Of a stretch of 64,000 bases of DNA, positions 33,001 through 44,852 are shown piece by piece (the first letter of the stretch is position 1; each line of letters opens with the position of its first letter). Position numbers and translations under genes: made by a program. Under the pieces are notes generated by a model. The model saw nothing but the letters and a program-made list of their open reading frames with translations. It had not been told where the DNA came from and searched no databases. Source of the DNA: Lindgomyces ingoldianus (Eukaryota; Ascomycota; Dothideomycetes; Pleosporales; Lindgomycetaceae); assembly GCF_010093535.1 (NCBI RefSeq), contig NW_022985170.1, positions 786,016 through 850,015 on the forward strand, given 5' to 3'.

Positions 33001-34747
33001 TGGGAGAAGCTGTATCGTCCTTGCCGGCTGCCTGCTCGAGATATATGGGTATTTATCAACAAGTCCCCTGCACTGACCCGCTCATTGTGGTCGGTACGTT
33101 CACTGTGGGTACGTTCTGGAGAGGCCATCCGAACCAGCGTCTCGGTACTCGCATCCATGGAAGTACCACGTGCGGCTGCGAGCCGAGCATGTGCGGCTGC
33201 CCCTTTCCGAAGGGAGGCACTAGATCTCCGGCGGCGTCCTGCCCCTGGATTATGTAACGCAATACCCTTCATACCTTCTTCAGGCCCAATGCGCTCTCTT
33301 TCCTTGGTGAATTTTTCCTTCAGCCTCTCCAAGGCCGAGTCACGCAGGAAGCCAGGTAAGTCATACGTTGTGTACTTGTTCATCAATTTTTCCGTACGGA
33401 GAACCTCACTCGTAAGGCCAAGGTAAGCATGGCCAGTCGCAAGAGTGACTCGTTGTAGTCGGGTTAGAATAACCTGAACAATGTGGGCTGTAGCTTTTGG
33501 GTACACACGAGTCAAGCGACGGAAGGCAGTGGCTGGAATGATAGCGATAGTTGTATCGACGGTAGCTCTTGCAACAATATCTGGATGAGCAGATTTGGGC
33601 TTCCTTGATCTGGACCGGGGCTTTCGCGGCTGTGGCGGTTTGGGACTATCTGTAACGCCATTGATGTCCAACGTTAGGGGCGGTACACTCGGGAGTCGGC
33701 CTCCAGCAGTAGGGCTAGCCAGGTTGGAAGCCCGTCGGTCTCGCAAGCCATTTGGGGGCGGGGTTTGGGGTGTTTGCGTTGGACTTGCTGGGGTCGAGTC
33801 TTCCAAACCATAGTTGCCTGTTCGCACCACAGTTTGTTTTGACGATCTCCTATGACCTTGGTGGGTGCTAGATGCTCTTGAAGTGTCTTCTTCATCTTCA
33901 TGGCGGAGTTTAACATCCTCCGTAAATAGCGAGAGAATTGAGAATAGCGAAGACATCGGGGCTCCATTCTTCACCTCGGTGAGCAGCTGGTAGCCCTGGC
34001 TATGACCGTGACGCCCACCGTCGTCCCCAGAGGAACTCCTTGAATTGCCTTCGTCATCTGAATCAGGACCGTCTCGGTTCGACTTGACGAAAATTTGGAC
34101 CATTCCGTCCACAACCAAGCAGAAGCCCTTCTCTTCCTCCAGCAGCAGCGTCTCTCCGGCAATCAACTTCCGCGTTTGCATGGTCCGTGTAAGCTCGTGG
34201 AAGACCGGACGTTCCAGATATCCAAACACCTTAATGGCGCTCAAGAACTCGTCCAGATAATTGGAAAGCCCGCGCTTAGAGTCCCCTTCTTGCGTGTCGG
34301 GAAAGACCTCGACCTGGGGCTCATCGCGCGGGGGATCGGGGGGCAAGCGGGTGTACATAGTCATGAAGCGGTATCTCACGAGGTAGCTGGTTGTGGAGAC
34401 GAACAGGATGATAATTAACATTCTACAGCCGTCAGAATGAGTGCTGCAAGCCGCAGCTATAGCTCTTACAAGGTGGTGAAGTTCATAGTGAACGTCAGGC
34501 TCATGGAAAAGAGGGTGAAGAGCCATGTGGGCAGCGTGATGGTGGTAAAAGTTATGGCCCAGTAAAGAAGCCCAGGAATAACACGCAAAATGGCGAGCAT
34601 GACGCGAGCGAGAAGCCAGAAGGTGGACGGGGAGGATAGCTCAGCGGCGTTCAAAGCCGAAACTGGGCCTTCTACAGCACCAGATGACCTCGCTATTGCA
34701 ACGGAGGTGGTGCCGGCCAATGGAGCAACCACGTTGAGGGTTGCCAT
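30061..34747 (-). CDS. NTE1: Lysophospholipase NTE1, patatin-like (1530 aa)
   Basis: Exons (minus) 34747-34470, 34422-30793 and 30745-30061 give 1530 codons, the usual size of fungal Nte1. It deacylates phosphatidylcholine to glycerophosphocholine at the ER membrane. Two or three hydrophobic segments lie within residues 40-110; exon 1 ends within the last of these. Cyclic-nucleotide-binding-like domains follow (FLVVDG-type turn near residue 180, then [10 protein letters not shown] and [11 protein letters not shown]), linked by Ser/Arg-rich disordered regions. The patatin domain near the C-terminus has the oxyanion loop [12 protein letters not shown], nucleophile elbow GGTSIGA (G-x-S-x-G) and catalytic DGG in LLDGGYIDN; the last comes from exon 3, so splicing is needed for an active enzyme. 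It shares a 314-base divergent promoter with the Arp9 gene. Confidence 0.95.
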
Positions 34748-35061
34748 GGCGCAAGAGAGGCGGATGTTGATGAAAGCAACGTGCTCACGCGCAGCTCAAG
34801 GCGGACCCTCCTCCAGATAGCCCAAGGTGTGCGAAGAGAGAAAGAGGGAGCCGACTCGCATGGTGTGAGTGTTGTGTGTTGCGGCGCGGGTGACATAATT
34901 AACCCATGAAGCTTCTGAAAACTGGCTTGTGACGGCAGGGGCAGACACCAACAAAGGGCAGGCATGAAAGCTTGGCAAACCTCTCCAGGAAGCTGCGTGC
35001 CTCGCCCTTCACTCCAGAGCTTCCCCAACGCGCCTCCGCTCGCTGCACCCATTGGCCCACC
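34748..35061. promoter_or_regulatory. Divergent promoter, NTE1 / Arp9
   Basis: The 314 bases between the two ATG codons must contain both promoters and leaders. No TATA box stands out. CACGTGACC begins at 35099, just inside the first Arp9 intron, and is an E-box-like hexamer. Confidence 0.5.
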
Positions 35062-37131
35062 ATGCCGCCGTTCAAAGATGAACAGATAATCGTATGCTCC
35101 ACGTGACCCCCTCGTTCACTCCGCCGCGCCCGCTAACAACCTCCCCCCCCCTCGCAGATCATCGCGCCAGGCTCAGAGACGACGGTCGCGCAGCTCGGCC
35201 TGCCCGAGTCTTTCACACCTGCCCGCATACGCGTGCGGTCGCGCATGTTCCCAGCCGAGAAGGAGGGAGAATGGGAGCCCTACAAAGTGCGCCGGCGCTC
35301 AGACAAGCCCGAGATGTCCGCGCCGGCCCATGATGCCCAAGGAGCTGTCCTGAACCCCGCAAACCGCGATGACGACGACATTGTGTACGAGGAGGATCGT
35401 GTGTCAGAGGAAGGCGCGGTCTGGCCTATCCAGCAGGGCAGGATCGTCAACTGGCCGTGTTTCTTCGCCCTCGTCACCCACGTCTACAATACCATGAATC
35501 CCCCCTTCCACACCCCCATTCTCCTCATAGCACAACCTGCCTGGGCACCACGGGAGCATGAGAGGCTGACCCAGTTCTTCTTCGAGAAATTCAAGACGCC
35601 TGCATTCGGTCTCATGGACTCGGCGCTGGCTACAAGTTGGGCGTATGGCGTCCATACCTCCACAGTCGTCGATGTTGGAAGAGACAAGGTGGACGTCACG
35701 GCCGTTAGCGAGTTTATACCACATATACAAGGCAGAGTCATTGCATTGCCCGAGTGTGGTGGCGAGGCCCTTACAAACGGCCTTCTTGCAAAGCTCAAAT
35801 CTAGAGGGCTGACGCGGGATATGTGCGAGCAGCTCAAGAAGAGCCCAATTTGCGAACTGTTGCCCCCGGGGACGCCACTGCCGGGAACTGGAGAATCTAA
35901 TGGCCTAGACAGGATCACAAACCCCGCCGCGGCCGCGTCTACCGGAGCGCCTGGGTCCGGGCCTGCAGCCGCTTCCGCCATAGGGAACGTCCCTCGAGGC
36001 CCAGGAGCGGACACCGAAGTTGGGGACGACGGCAATGGAGACGAGAGTGAGGGGGTCCTTGACGTAGCCAGCATCGTCGCAGGAGGCAAGATGAGCGAGT
36101 ATCTGGCCCGGAAAGAGAAAGAGAAAGAGGAGAAGGCGGCAGCCAAAAAAAAGGGTCTTGAAGCTGCAGTACAACCAGCTCGACCTATCAGGCTCCCAAA
36201 TGCAAAACGAGAAAAAGCAACCTTCATGTATGAAGACCACTTTCTGCTGGACACTTTGAAGAACATGAATCTGGGAAGCAAGGGTATGGCAGAAGCACAG
36301 GCTGCACTGGACGAGGGCCCCCAAAAGAAGGGCCAGGACGATGTAGACGGGGAACCAAGATCTGCAATTGATGCTAGTGGTTCTGCAGACATGGCTTCGT
36401 CGTCTTCCCGTACCGGCCCTATTCGTCGAGAGATCGAAGTCGGAGTAGAGCGATTCCAAGCAGACAGCGGTGGAATTCTAGAAAAGATTGCAGACGCGAT
36501 ACATCGGACTATCTCTTCCGTAGATGAGGTCAACAAGCGAAGCGAGCTTTGGGACTCCTTGATCATCTGCGGCAACGGATCAAGGTTGCGAGGTCAGTTG
36601 AGGAAACAGGTCCATCCGTAATAGTTAGCTAACACCAAAACAGGCTTCAAAGAGGCGCTCATGGTAACACTCCAAACTAAATATCTAATATCCCCCTCGT
36701 CCGCCACCATCTTCACTTCCGAAATCCCTTCTAATATCTCTACTCCTGCTGGCACCGGAGCCAACACCCCACAACCACAGCTCGGGCCTCATGGCGGTCC
36801 CAGCCAAGTCAATCCTCTCCTTCTCGCTGCTACCACAGCACAAAACCCACACCTCATGCCACCGGGTTCTAACCCCCTAGGTATGCCAGGCATGTCCAGC
36901 CACAATCAACACTCGTCGCACGGCCAAACACCCACAAGTATCAAATTTGTCAAACCGCCGGAATATTTCCCGGAGTGGAAAGATGTTGGGTTTGATGAAA
37001 GCGCATTTCTGGGTGCTCAAGTCGCAGCAAAAGTCATATTTGTCGTGGATCAAGGCCAGAGTAAGGGATATATGACCAGGCCTGATTATAATGATCAGGG
37101 GCCTATGGGCATACATGATTACAGTCTATAA
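35062..37131 (+). CDS. arp9: Actin-related protein Arp9, SWI/SNF-RSC subunit (650 aa)
   Basis: Exons 35062-35091, 35158-36592 and 36644-37131 splice to 650 codons. The first exon is only ten codons (MPPFKDEQII) and joins to IIAPGSETT, giving the actin-fold phosphate-loop-1 strand. An actin-like core follows (VYEEDRVSEEGAVWPIQQ, TPILLIAQPAW, FGLMDSALATSWAYG), then a long disordered Lys/Glu/Ser-rich insertion (about 240-400), then the rest of the fold including NGSRLRGFKEAL, again made by splicing (CGA G|GC). The actin ATPase loops are degenerate, as in Arp9 generally. The product acts in the nucleus in SWI/SNF-type chromatin remodelling, paired with Arp7-like or actin partners. Assignment to Arp9 rather than Arp8 is from remembered family sequence patterns. 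Confidence 0.88.
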
Positions 37132-37834
37132 TCTTCACATGCTGTATACCTTGTTCGGAGTTCCGGTCATGGTGTGGCGGCGCTTTTAAGGAAAGAGGAA
37201 AGGAAGCCCTTGGGAGGCTGGCTATTGATCATGGACTAGTTTCGCTAGTATGAAAAGTAGTGTGAATAGACCAGTGCTATCTTTCAACTCTGTAATCGGA
37301 CCTAGAATATTGTTACATACGCACAGCACCAGCCGTATTTGCCATGTATCCCTTTGTCACAGCAAGCACGTTCTAACCTCAAATTGTAGAACAATGAACC
37401 TGCACCCAACCTCTTTACTCACAAATAACAAACTCTAACCCCAATCCCACTTCCCATGCATAATTCGAATCTGGTACCAACCCATCGGCTCACGGAGGCC
37501 GGCGCAAACCGCCTGCACCACCTACCCAACCTTGACATGCGTTAGCCTCTTCCGTATGAATCGCCAAGGCCTCATCGCTTTTAAACCGCCTCAAGCCACA
37601 AACCTGACCCCTCCATCACCAACGGGTTTTGTAGATAAAGAGCTGCAAGGCCCCACACAGACGATATCAAGCAGTCTTTTTCGAATATCAGGAATAGAAA
37701 GACGTTGGGGGTTTGAATCTTGGCGTTTTGTTTAATTTTAAGTCTTACACGCATAATCCTGTGTTTCCGATCCTTAGGCTATCGATCCGGGTTCTCGGAT
37801 TGTCTGACCTGCACGCTTGGGAGCTCGGTTGGGT
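37132..37834. other. Intergenic region between Arp9 and guanine deaminase
   Basis: About 700 bases with no supported gene. It holds the 3' flank of the Arp9 gene and the promoter of the deaminase gene. Confidence 0.5.
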
Positions 37835-39356
37835 ATGGCTGCCTCGGTGCCCATAGGTAAAACGATCTATTGCGGGACTTTTGCTCATTGCAGGTCGCTC
37901 TCGGAACTCGATATCTGTGCCAAGGGTGCTATTGGCGTTGATGAGGCTGGCGTTATCGCTTTTATTGAGCGAGAAGTAGAAGAGATTGAGGATGTAATAA
38001 AGAAGTACGATGGTTGGAACGATGCAGAGGTTTTGCAAAGTGGGGAGAGCGGGTTTTTCTTCCCTGGGTTCATCGGTATGTTAATTTTCATTCTATGAGC
38101 TTGGAATTCATATGGCCTCCCAGTTTAGTCCCTCTTCTGTCCCACCCCCTACTACTCCCAATAGATTTCAATTCCTCCTAGCGTGGTCATGAATCCGTGC
38201 TGAAAAAATTGGTCCAGATACCCACACACATGCCTCTCAACACCCCAATACCGGACTCTTTGGCAAAACGACTCTCCTATCCTGGCTAGAAACATACACT
38301 TTCCCCATGGAATCTTCACTCTCCTCGCTGTCCAAAGCCGCTACTGTCTACTCAAACTTCGTCTCCCGTACCCTTTCCCACGGAACCACGACATGTGCAT
38401 ACTACGCCACCATCCATGTCCCCACAACCAATCTACTCGCCGACATCTGCCTGAAAAGAGGACAAAGAGCACTCGTAGGCCGGGTTTGTATGAACATGAT
38501 GAGTCCGGAGTACTACCGAGACGCAAGTGTCAGTGACGCTGTTAAAGATTCAAAAGCGTCTATCGACTACATCCGGTCCATAGATCCATCTGGAGATATC
38601 GTGAAGCCGATAATAACACCTCGCTTCGCACCATCCTGTACAGCAGAATGCCTCGCCGGCCTAGGGCAGCTAGCGAAAGAAACAGGCACATCTATTCAAA
38701 CCCACATATCCGAAAATAAGCCCGAGGTCCAGCTAGTCAGGGAGTTATTTCCCGAATCAAAGAGTTACACAGATGTCTACGACACAGCTGGCCTGCTAAC
38801 CCCCAAGACCATACTCGCACACGCCGTCCATCTCTCCGCCGAAGAAGTCCAAACGCTCAAGCAAAGCGGGACAAAGATCTCCCACTGCCCTGCCTCCAAC
38901 ACCGCCTTAACATCCGGATGTGCACCAGTACGACAGCTGCTCGATGTGGGCCTGACAGTCGGACTCGGCACTGACGTTTCCGGTGGCTTCTCTCCCTCCA
39001 TCCTTGAGGAATGCCGTCAGGCGATCTGGGTCTCGCGCTTCGTCGCCATGAACACTGCAGACGATGCAAAGCTCTCCACGGAAGAGGTGCTATACCTCGC
39101 CACCCGCGGTGGCGCACAGGTCGTTGGACTAGATGGGAAAGTCGGAGGGTTTGATGTTGGCATGGAGTGGGATGCGCAGCACATTTGCCTTGGGGCCGTG
39201 AAGGAGGGAGGGGAGCAGGAAGGCAGGTTTGCGGGGAATGTGGATTTGTTTGGGTTTGAGACGGCCGAAGATAGGGTGAATAAATGGGTTTACAGTGGGG
39301 ATGACAGGAATACCAAGAGCGTTTGGGTGAGGGGGCGGTTGGTGCATCGGAGGTAG
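37835..39356 (+). CDS. GUD1: Guanine deaminase (459 aa)
   Basis: Exons 37835-38075 and 38218-39356 are joined over a 142-bp intron and give 459 codons. The ATG at 37835 (GGTATGGCTGCC) is chosen over an in-frame TTG at 37817. It converts guanine to xanthine in purine salvage; a zinc enzyme of the amidohydrolase family, cytosolic. The metal motif PGFIDTHTHASQ spans the splice junction (ATC G|AT ACC). Further conserved elements are QTHISEN (zinc His), LAHAVHLS (zinc His), SHCPASN and GLGTDVSGG (metal Asp). Length matches the family (about 450-470 aa). Confidence 0.95.
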
Positions 39357-40820
39357 ATGGAGGAAGGGCATGGGAAATTTTGGATGTGTTAGCGTTTGGG
39401 TCGTTTAGAGGAATGCAATTCATTGATGTCTACTAGCAGAGAGAAGAACTTCGAAGTTTGACTACCAATAGATTTGTTTTTACCATTTAGCTAAGAAGGC
39501 CGCACAGGATTGTCAGAGTAAACCGATCTCCGCTGAGGTCAAGCCAGTCACTACCCTCAAGTCAACAAAAAACTGAGGGAAATGTGCAGAAAGAGTTAGG
39601 AAGAGGTTATCCAGACATGGCCATCTAGAACATATCTGTTTGTAGAATTAAGCTGGTAGGTTACAATAGATTGGACGCGATTCCTAGTAACTCAACCATC
39701 AGAGTCCTCTATCCAGAATACCATCAGTTTCTGCATCACCCTTTCTAGTCCTAGCACTACTTCCCTTCTGGTATGTTCTGCCGAATGTAACGCGTTCATT
39801 ATTATATAGGATTCGGGTTTTGCGCCCACCTTTCACTTCCAGGTCGTAAACCATGTTAGCACCTACCTTACTCTTTAGTCAGGCATATTACTAAATTATA
39901 GTATATAGCAAAGTTGTAGGATTTACAGGAGGCTTCCCAATGGGGTTTAAGGGCTTGATAGATTTACGATAGTAGAGAGAGGCTGAGTTTTAAGAGCCTC
40001 ATTAAGTGATGTATCTTTCCATCCAGGGGCTTCCTTAGCATCCTATCTTCCGAGCCTCAAAGCTCTGTTAAACATCAACGGATTTGAATGATTCCGGTAC
40101 TGTTAGAACTTCCTTAGTGAGCTCTACAAAATTACTCTACACGATATTTTGTAGCGGCAATGGCTGGCTTAGTATTCCTTGGTGGACAGCCTGGGAGTTG
40201 GCGAGTGCTAGACCTGAAAAGGTAAGCTTAAAAGGTAAGAAAAGGCTAATATTTATTCTACTACCTAATCATACGTACCGCTAATTACTAAGAGCTTTTA
40301 ATAGTATGAGAGTACGGCCGTGGTAGGTGCGGTGTAGCGTTTAAAACCCTGCCCTAGATCGGTTTGCTTAGGTAGCCGAGCATCAATGCATTATCATATC
40401 TCCATGACCTCTGCTTCCTTTGCTCTTAACATCTTCCACAGCCATGGGTGTGTGCACCACCAGATATGGCTTTTCCTCCAAAAGCGTAGAAATCAAGCAC
40501 TGCAGGACGGATACAGCCTCGTCACCAGACGGCCAACTCACAGACTCGTTTGCCGTGAAAGCGCCAGCAGGACAATTTGCGCTGAGCAACTCTAAATTCT
40601 ATCTCGTAGTCCCTCTTTAGCTCTACCACTTTTCTCTCACCCATGGTCGTCGAAGTGTTCTATTGCCATGGATACACTATTGATGTCCATCGCAAATAGA
40701 ATACAAGACGCAGCTAGATCCAACTCGTACGATTGACGGCAGACACCAGCTCCGTTATTCATCCTCAGCCTAGCCATACCTGCTTTACCAGAAATCCATT
40801 TTCGGCGAACACAATCCGAG
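39357..40820. other. AT-rich decayed tract
   Basis: No intact gene is present. All frames contain many stops from about 39480 onward. Short open pieces at 39845-39692 (minus, beginning MVYDLEVKGGRKTR) and at 40855-40637 and 40589-40383 (minus) look slightly protein-like but have no recognisable motif. The tract seems to be relict coding or repeat DNA next to the NLR-like pseudogene. Confidence 0.4.
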
Positions 40821-42072
40821 ATGGATTCTTTAGCTGCTCTTCTGCTTGCTTGCAATGTTGCTCAATTGATACAATTCAGTTGTCAAGCAGTTAATGTTTA
40901 CAAACAAATCTTCAATAACAGTTCGCTAGCCGTGAATACTAGCAAGCATTGCAAGCGCTTACAAGCGTTCTCTGACAAATTCAAAGCTTCGGTCGTTGCC
41001 GCCTCCAGCGGAAATCCGTGATCTTTCTTGTTAAGCAGTAATCCGGTGGCCCCTGGCACAAGCAAACAATCTCACCCGCCTCGAGCTTCTCTTTCTGGCG
41101 AATACACTCCTTACGATCTCCAACAATCTCAATACAACATTGTTCAAATATCAATCATACGCGCAGGAATCGAGGCTAAAGTTGATACTTAGGGGGTTAA
41201 CATATCAATTTGGGGGTCGAAGAATGATAGGCCAGCTGCGTGAGTGGTTGGAAAGCTTCTAAAGCAATATGTAAGCATCTATTCTCGTTGAAATTTAGGT
41301 AGCTTTAATAACTTCTCAGGTTTTTAATTAGCTTAAACGGTTTTCAGAGAGCAGGTCAGTGAACTTGATAGGAAGCACCCCACAATACTTGATCAGAGGG
41401 CTCAGGATTTTTGCTTCTCAGTTGGCGGCTAGCACTACCAGTCTAGGTAACTTTGTGTAAAAAAAATAATTTTAAAGCCATGCAATCTTCCATAGCCACC
41501 GAATCAAGCACGACAAGTCATCTCTTCGATTCAGGCCTCGAGGGGACGTGGAATGACGGCCACTACGGAAGCTGAAATTGGGGGCCATGTCGACGTTCGG
41601 TTTGCAAATTTCCAAAAAGACCAATTCTACGAACTCGAATATGAGAAAATTTAGAGATTACTCGCTAGTTTTGAGTTTTCTGAGAAGAATTCCCTGCACA
41701 ATACCATTGTTCTTCCCAATAAGCTATGTTTAAGTGAATACATAACGCAAAGTTGCAGGGTATGGACGTTAAAGTAGCTTATCAGGACTGAAGACAACAC
41801 AGTGATACCTTTTCGGAATATATCAGGTTCGGAAAATCTTTACTCTAGATCAGTGACATGCCATGACCCGGAATGGGCTGATTAAGTACGACGATTGAGA
41901 TATGGTTTTTGAACGAGGAAATGACCTTCAAGTCAAGCTCAGCGAGCTATACAACAGCATGTGGAAACTACTAACCGAGGATACATAATATGATCATGCT
42001 AAGCAGCTTTCGTACTTTATGCAGCTTTTCTTTGGCCTCCTTCTGACCACCCCCTATCTGTTGGGAACTTAA
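40821..42072 (+). pseudogene. NACHT/NLR-like (STAND) gene relic
   Basis: An ATG at 40821 opens 66 codons reading MDSLAALLLACNVAQLIQF, which matches the N-terminal helix pattern of fungal NACHT proteins (MDPLTALxLAxNVxQFxxF). The same frame, after several stops, resumes at 41631 with LLASFEFSEKNSLHNTI, which resembles the linker signature SLxFxEMxxRxxxI before the NACHT domain. In the +1 frame, 41908-42072 reads FERGNDLQ and then LSELYNSMWKLLTED, as in the region after the NACHT domain (LPxDLxELYxxMWxxLxxD). The NACHT P-loop itself is not found, and the interval is short, so an internal deletion is likely. Stops, a frameshift and AT-rich composition mark it as dead. Intact relatives act in heterokaryon incompatibility or innate-immunity-like signalling. 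Confidence 0.5.
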
Positions 42073-43201
42073 AGCACATCGACACCAGCTTTGCGCCAGT
42101 CATCAGAGAAAAGCTAATACCGTGGTATTAGCTGGATCTAGATTATCATGGAGATCGTGAATCGCTTGCCTCGAAGGTGGTCGCGCTTGAGGACTCCGAT
42201 CCCTGTTGATGGTGATAAATTTGAGGAATCACAAAATGAAGCCGCTCAAATGTTATTATAGTAACACCAGCTCCCAAATGTGTCTGTGGCAGACTCTAGA
42301 GTGGATAAAAGAGCACCCTTACCTAGGTTCGAAAATTACCATCTTGGAACAGCGCGACGTCATTTTTAGAGGACCTCGATTTCCACATCGTACGCCAAAT
42401 AGGGACTCTTCTGACTCTGCGTACGATCAAACGTATTCAACGTCAATGGAAATAGTACCAAAAGATCCAAATGAGCAGGATAGCGTGTAAGAATCTGTTC
42501 GTCATTGCCGAGGAGGGCGTAGTAAATAGGAGTGTCTTTACCAATGATGAAGAATAATTAGACGTTTCGATTGTGCTCTCAACTTATCTCATTTTCTACG
42601 CATCCTCACAATCCTTTGGTTGGTGCTATGGGGGGCCCGTCATTCGCAGGATAAATAACGAGGATCAACGGAAAGAAGTATGATATTGCAAAGGAGTATT
42701 GTAATTAAGAGAACATGGGCTTATGAAGCGATAGCTTGGACTTGAAGTGAAGCCTACAGGCACCTGCATTAAAACTCTAGATATGTAATCCCTTCATAAC
42801 TTTGTAACTATTAGAGATATAGAATGCATACATTACTACTCTAAAGCTATTAATCCTAGAGGGGGTTCAGAAGGCGTATGTTAATGATAAGGAACTAGCC
42901 CGATCTAGTTTAGCGTGATCTTGACCGTGAAACCTCCCTCTATGGGACCTGGTTATTCCGTCACCCGCAACTTCTCTGACTTCAGTTGCAACGCACAAAT
43001 TATCGCGTGCAGGCGTCCGTGACTTCCGCATACCACAGTCAATCCCTTATTTTCATCTTCTCTTGCTCTCATGCTTTCGCTCTTCAATCACCTCCTGTAA
43101 TCTCACAACTCAACGTCTCCTACAAACCGACTTAATACCTGACTTTCTTTTACATTCATTCTATCGTCTAACCTTCTAGTATTCCTATCTTCTCATTCAC
43201 C
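42073..43201. other. AT-rich interval and promoter of the repeat-protein gene
   Basis: An open plus-strand frame at 42206-42490 (94 codons) has no motif; it may be further relic of the NLR-like gene. From about 43030 the sequence becomes CT-rich, as expected for the leader of the gene starting at 43202. Confidence 0.4.
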
Positions 43202-44852
43202 ATGCCCAATTTCGGTCCCACCCGTCATGCAGGCAGCAACTCTAGCGGTGCCACCAGGAAAAGCGTCGGTTTGGTCCACGCATGTCGCCTCTAATTTCTT
43301 TCCTCTCCATACTTACGGCCAGCAGGGTGCTGGAGAGGCTATTCGAGGTAACCTCAACGCGGCCGTCGACAATGCCGCCAACGATCGACACGGAGCCGCG
43401 AAGAACTCAGAAACCGCAAGCCGTGGTATCGATGAAATGGAACACGGTCACTCTCACGGTCCGGGGGCTGACGTGACGCCCGTTGATATGGACCAAGAGC
43501 TCCAGCGTCGAGCAGCACAGGGCAAGTATAGATTGCATACTGGTGCCAGAAGCTCCAATTATGGGACTCACCAGAGCAATTTTGGTCGTAAGCCCGGCGC
43601 AGGTACGAAAGCTTCAATGCCCTCCAAGTGAATCGGGCCAACTATAGGCGTAGATAACCGTGGGACGCAAACTAGCTCAACGACCTCTAGCCCGCAAGAC
43701 AGTAATGTCAGCAACAAGCTTGACCCCCGATATAGCTCGGATCTTGGTACGTGTAGATAGGTGATCCGCAGACACCACAACACGATATGCCCATTCCCTC
43801 TTCTAATATGTCCACCCCCTTTGAAGATTACCCTCATGGCTTCCCCTACTGACAGCCCAGACCATCCCGGCGCCCAAATCGGCGGATCCGGAAAGATCAA
43901 TTCCGGACCACAGAGCACTGAAGTGGGCAGCAAGCTCGATCAGCGATACGACCCTGATCTCGATCGTCGGATGAGTTCGTCGAATTGCGGTCCTCGTAGT
44001 CGCAGCATTGGAAATAAGGTGGACCCCCGAGTTGACTTAGGTCTCGACCATAAGGGTGCTAGTCAACTTGCGTCTGGGTCGACCAATAACGAACCTGAAT
44101 CTATTAACATGGGAAACGAACTCGATCCTCGAGTTACTTCTGATTTAGGTAAACGTTTATGCTGAATAGATATCCCCACTGCACTCCCCTAGCCTCTCAT
44201 CAAATCTCCCCCAAGCCTCCTCAACTCCACTAACACCCCGCAAGACTCCCATCCCAAACGCCGCTTCTCCTTCGACTCTCTCCCCCCGACCCTAAACCGA
44301 TCCGAAACCATACCCCTCCCCTCCGCTAACTCCGCCAACCCCACCAACTCCGACGTCAGCCGCAGCTCGCCTCCACTCGAGAAATCCCCTCGCAGGCAAA
44401 GCGATAACGATGCCTTCAACTGCAAATCCGGGAAAGCGCCGCGGGAAAGCCAGGTGCGACATGACAGCCATACCGGCACTCAGAGCTACAGCTCCGGAGT
44501 TCAGCCACCAACCTCACCCCAAATCCAGAAACAGGGCCAAAAACAAGGCGAGAAACAGGGCCAGAAACAGGGCGAGAAACAAGACCAGAAACGAGGCGAG
44601 AAACAGGGCGAGAAACGGGGGCAGAGTGGGGGAAAGGATAGGGAATTAGGGGAGAAACATCCCCAACATTCGTCTAAGATTCTGAATATTTTCGATCCTA
44701 GGGTGGCGAGTATGTCGCCGCCGTTGGGATCGGGAGAGCCGCGGTCGGAGGGGTCTAAACATAAGTCGGGGTTTTTAAAGTTATTAGATCCGAAGTCAGA
44801 TCAGCTGGCGAAGGGTAAGGGGGTGGGGAGTGGAGAGAAGAGGGGGGGGTGA
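43202..44852 (+). CDS. Disordered protein with NKLDPR-type repeats (448 aa, five exons)
   Basis: Exons 43202-43273, 43323-43602, 43648-43746, 43861-44148 and 44245-44852 splice to 448 codons. The first intron is phase 0; the other three are phase 1. The N-terminal region (RHAGSNSSGATRKSVGL, then GAGEAIRGNLNAAVDNA) resembles small stress- or conidiation-type fungal proteins. Exons 3 and 4 carry four copies of a motif of type N-K-L-D-P-R-x-x-S-D-L-D: NKLDPRYSSDLD, SKLDQRYDPDLD, NKVDPRVDLGLD and NELDPRVTSDLD. The Asp that completes three of these comes from the splice join (G|AC). Exon 5 is Ser/Pro-rich, then has KQGQ/KQGE tandem repeats, then two weaker copies (IFDPRVAS, LLDPKSD). No signal peptide or enzyme domain is seen. 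The function is unknown; a hydrophilic, LEA-like protective role is inference. Confidence 0.72.
44528..44625 (+). repeat. 18-base coding repeat, KQGQKQGE
   Basis: Inside the last exon the unit CAGAAACAGGGCGAGAAA and close variants repeat about five times, encoding alternating KQGQ and KQGE, with KQDQ and KRGE variants. Differences between copies are single bases. Confidence 0.8.

Noticed and set aside
39692..39845. 50-codon minus-strand frame beginning MVYDLEVKGGRKTR
   Set aside because: Slightly protein-like, but too short, without motif, and inside a decayed tract.
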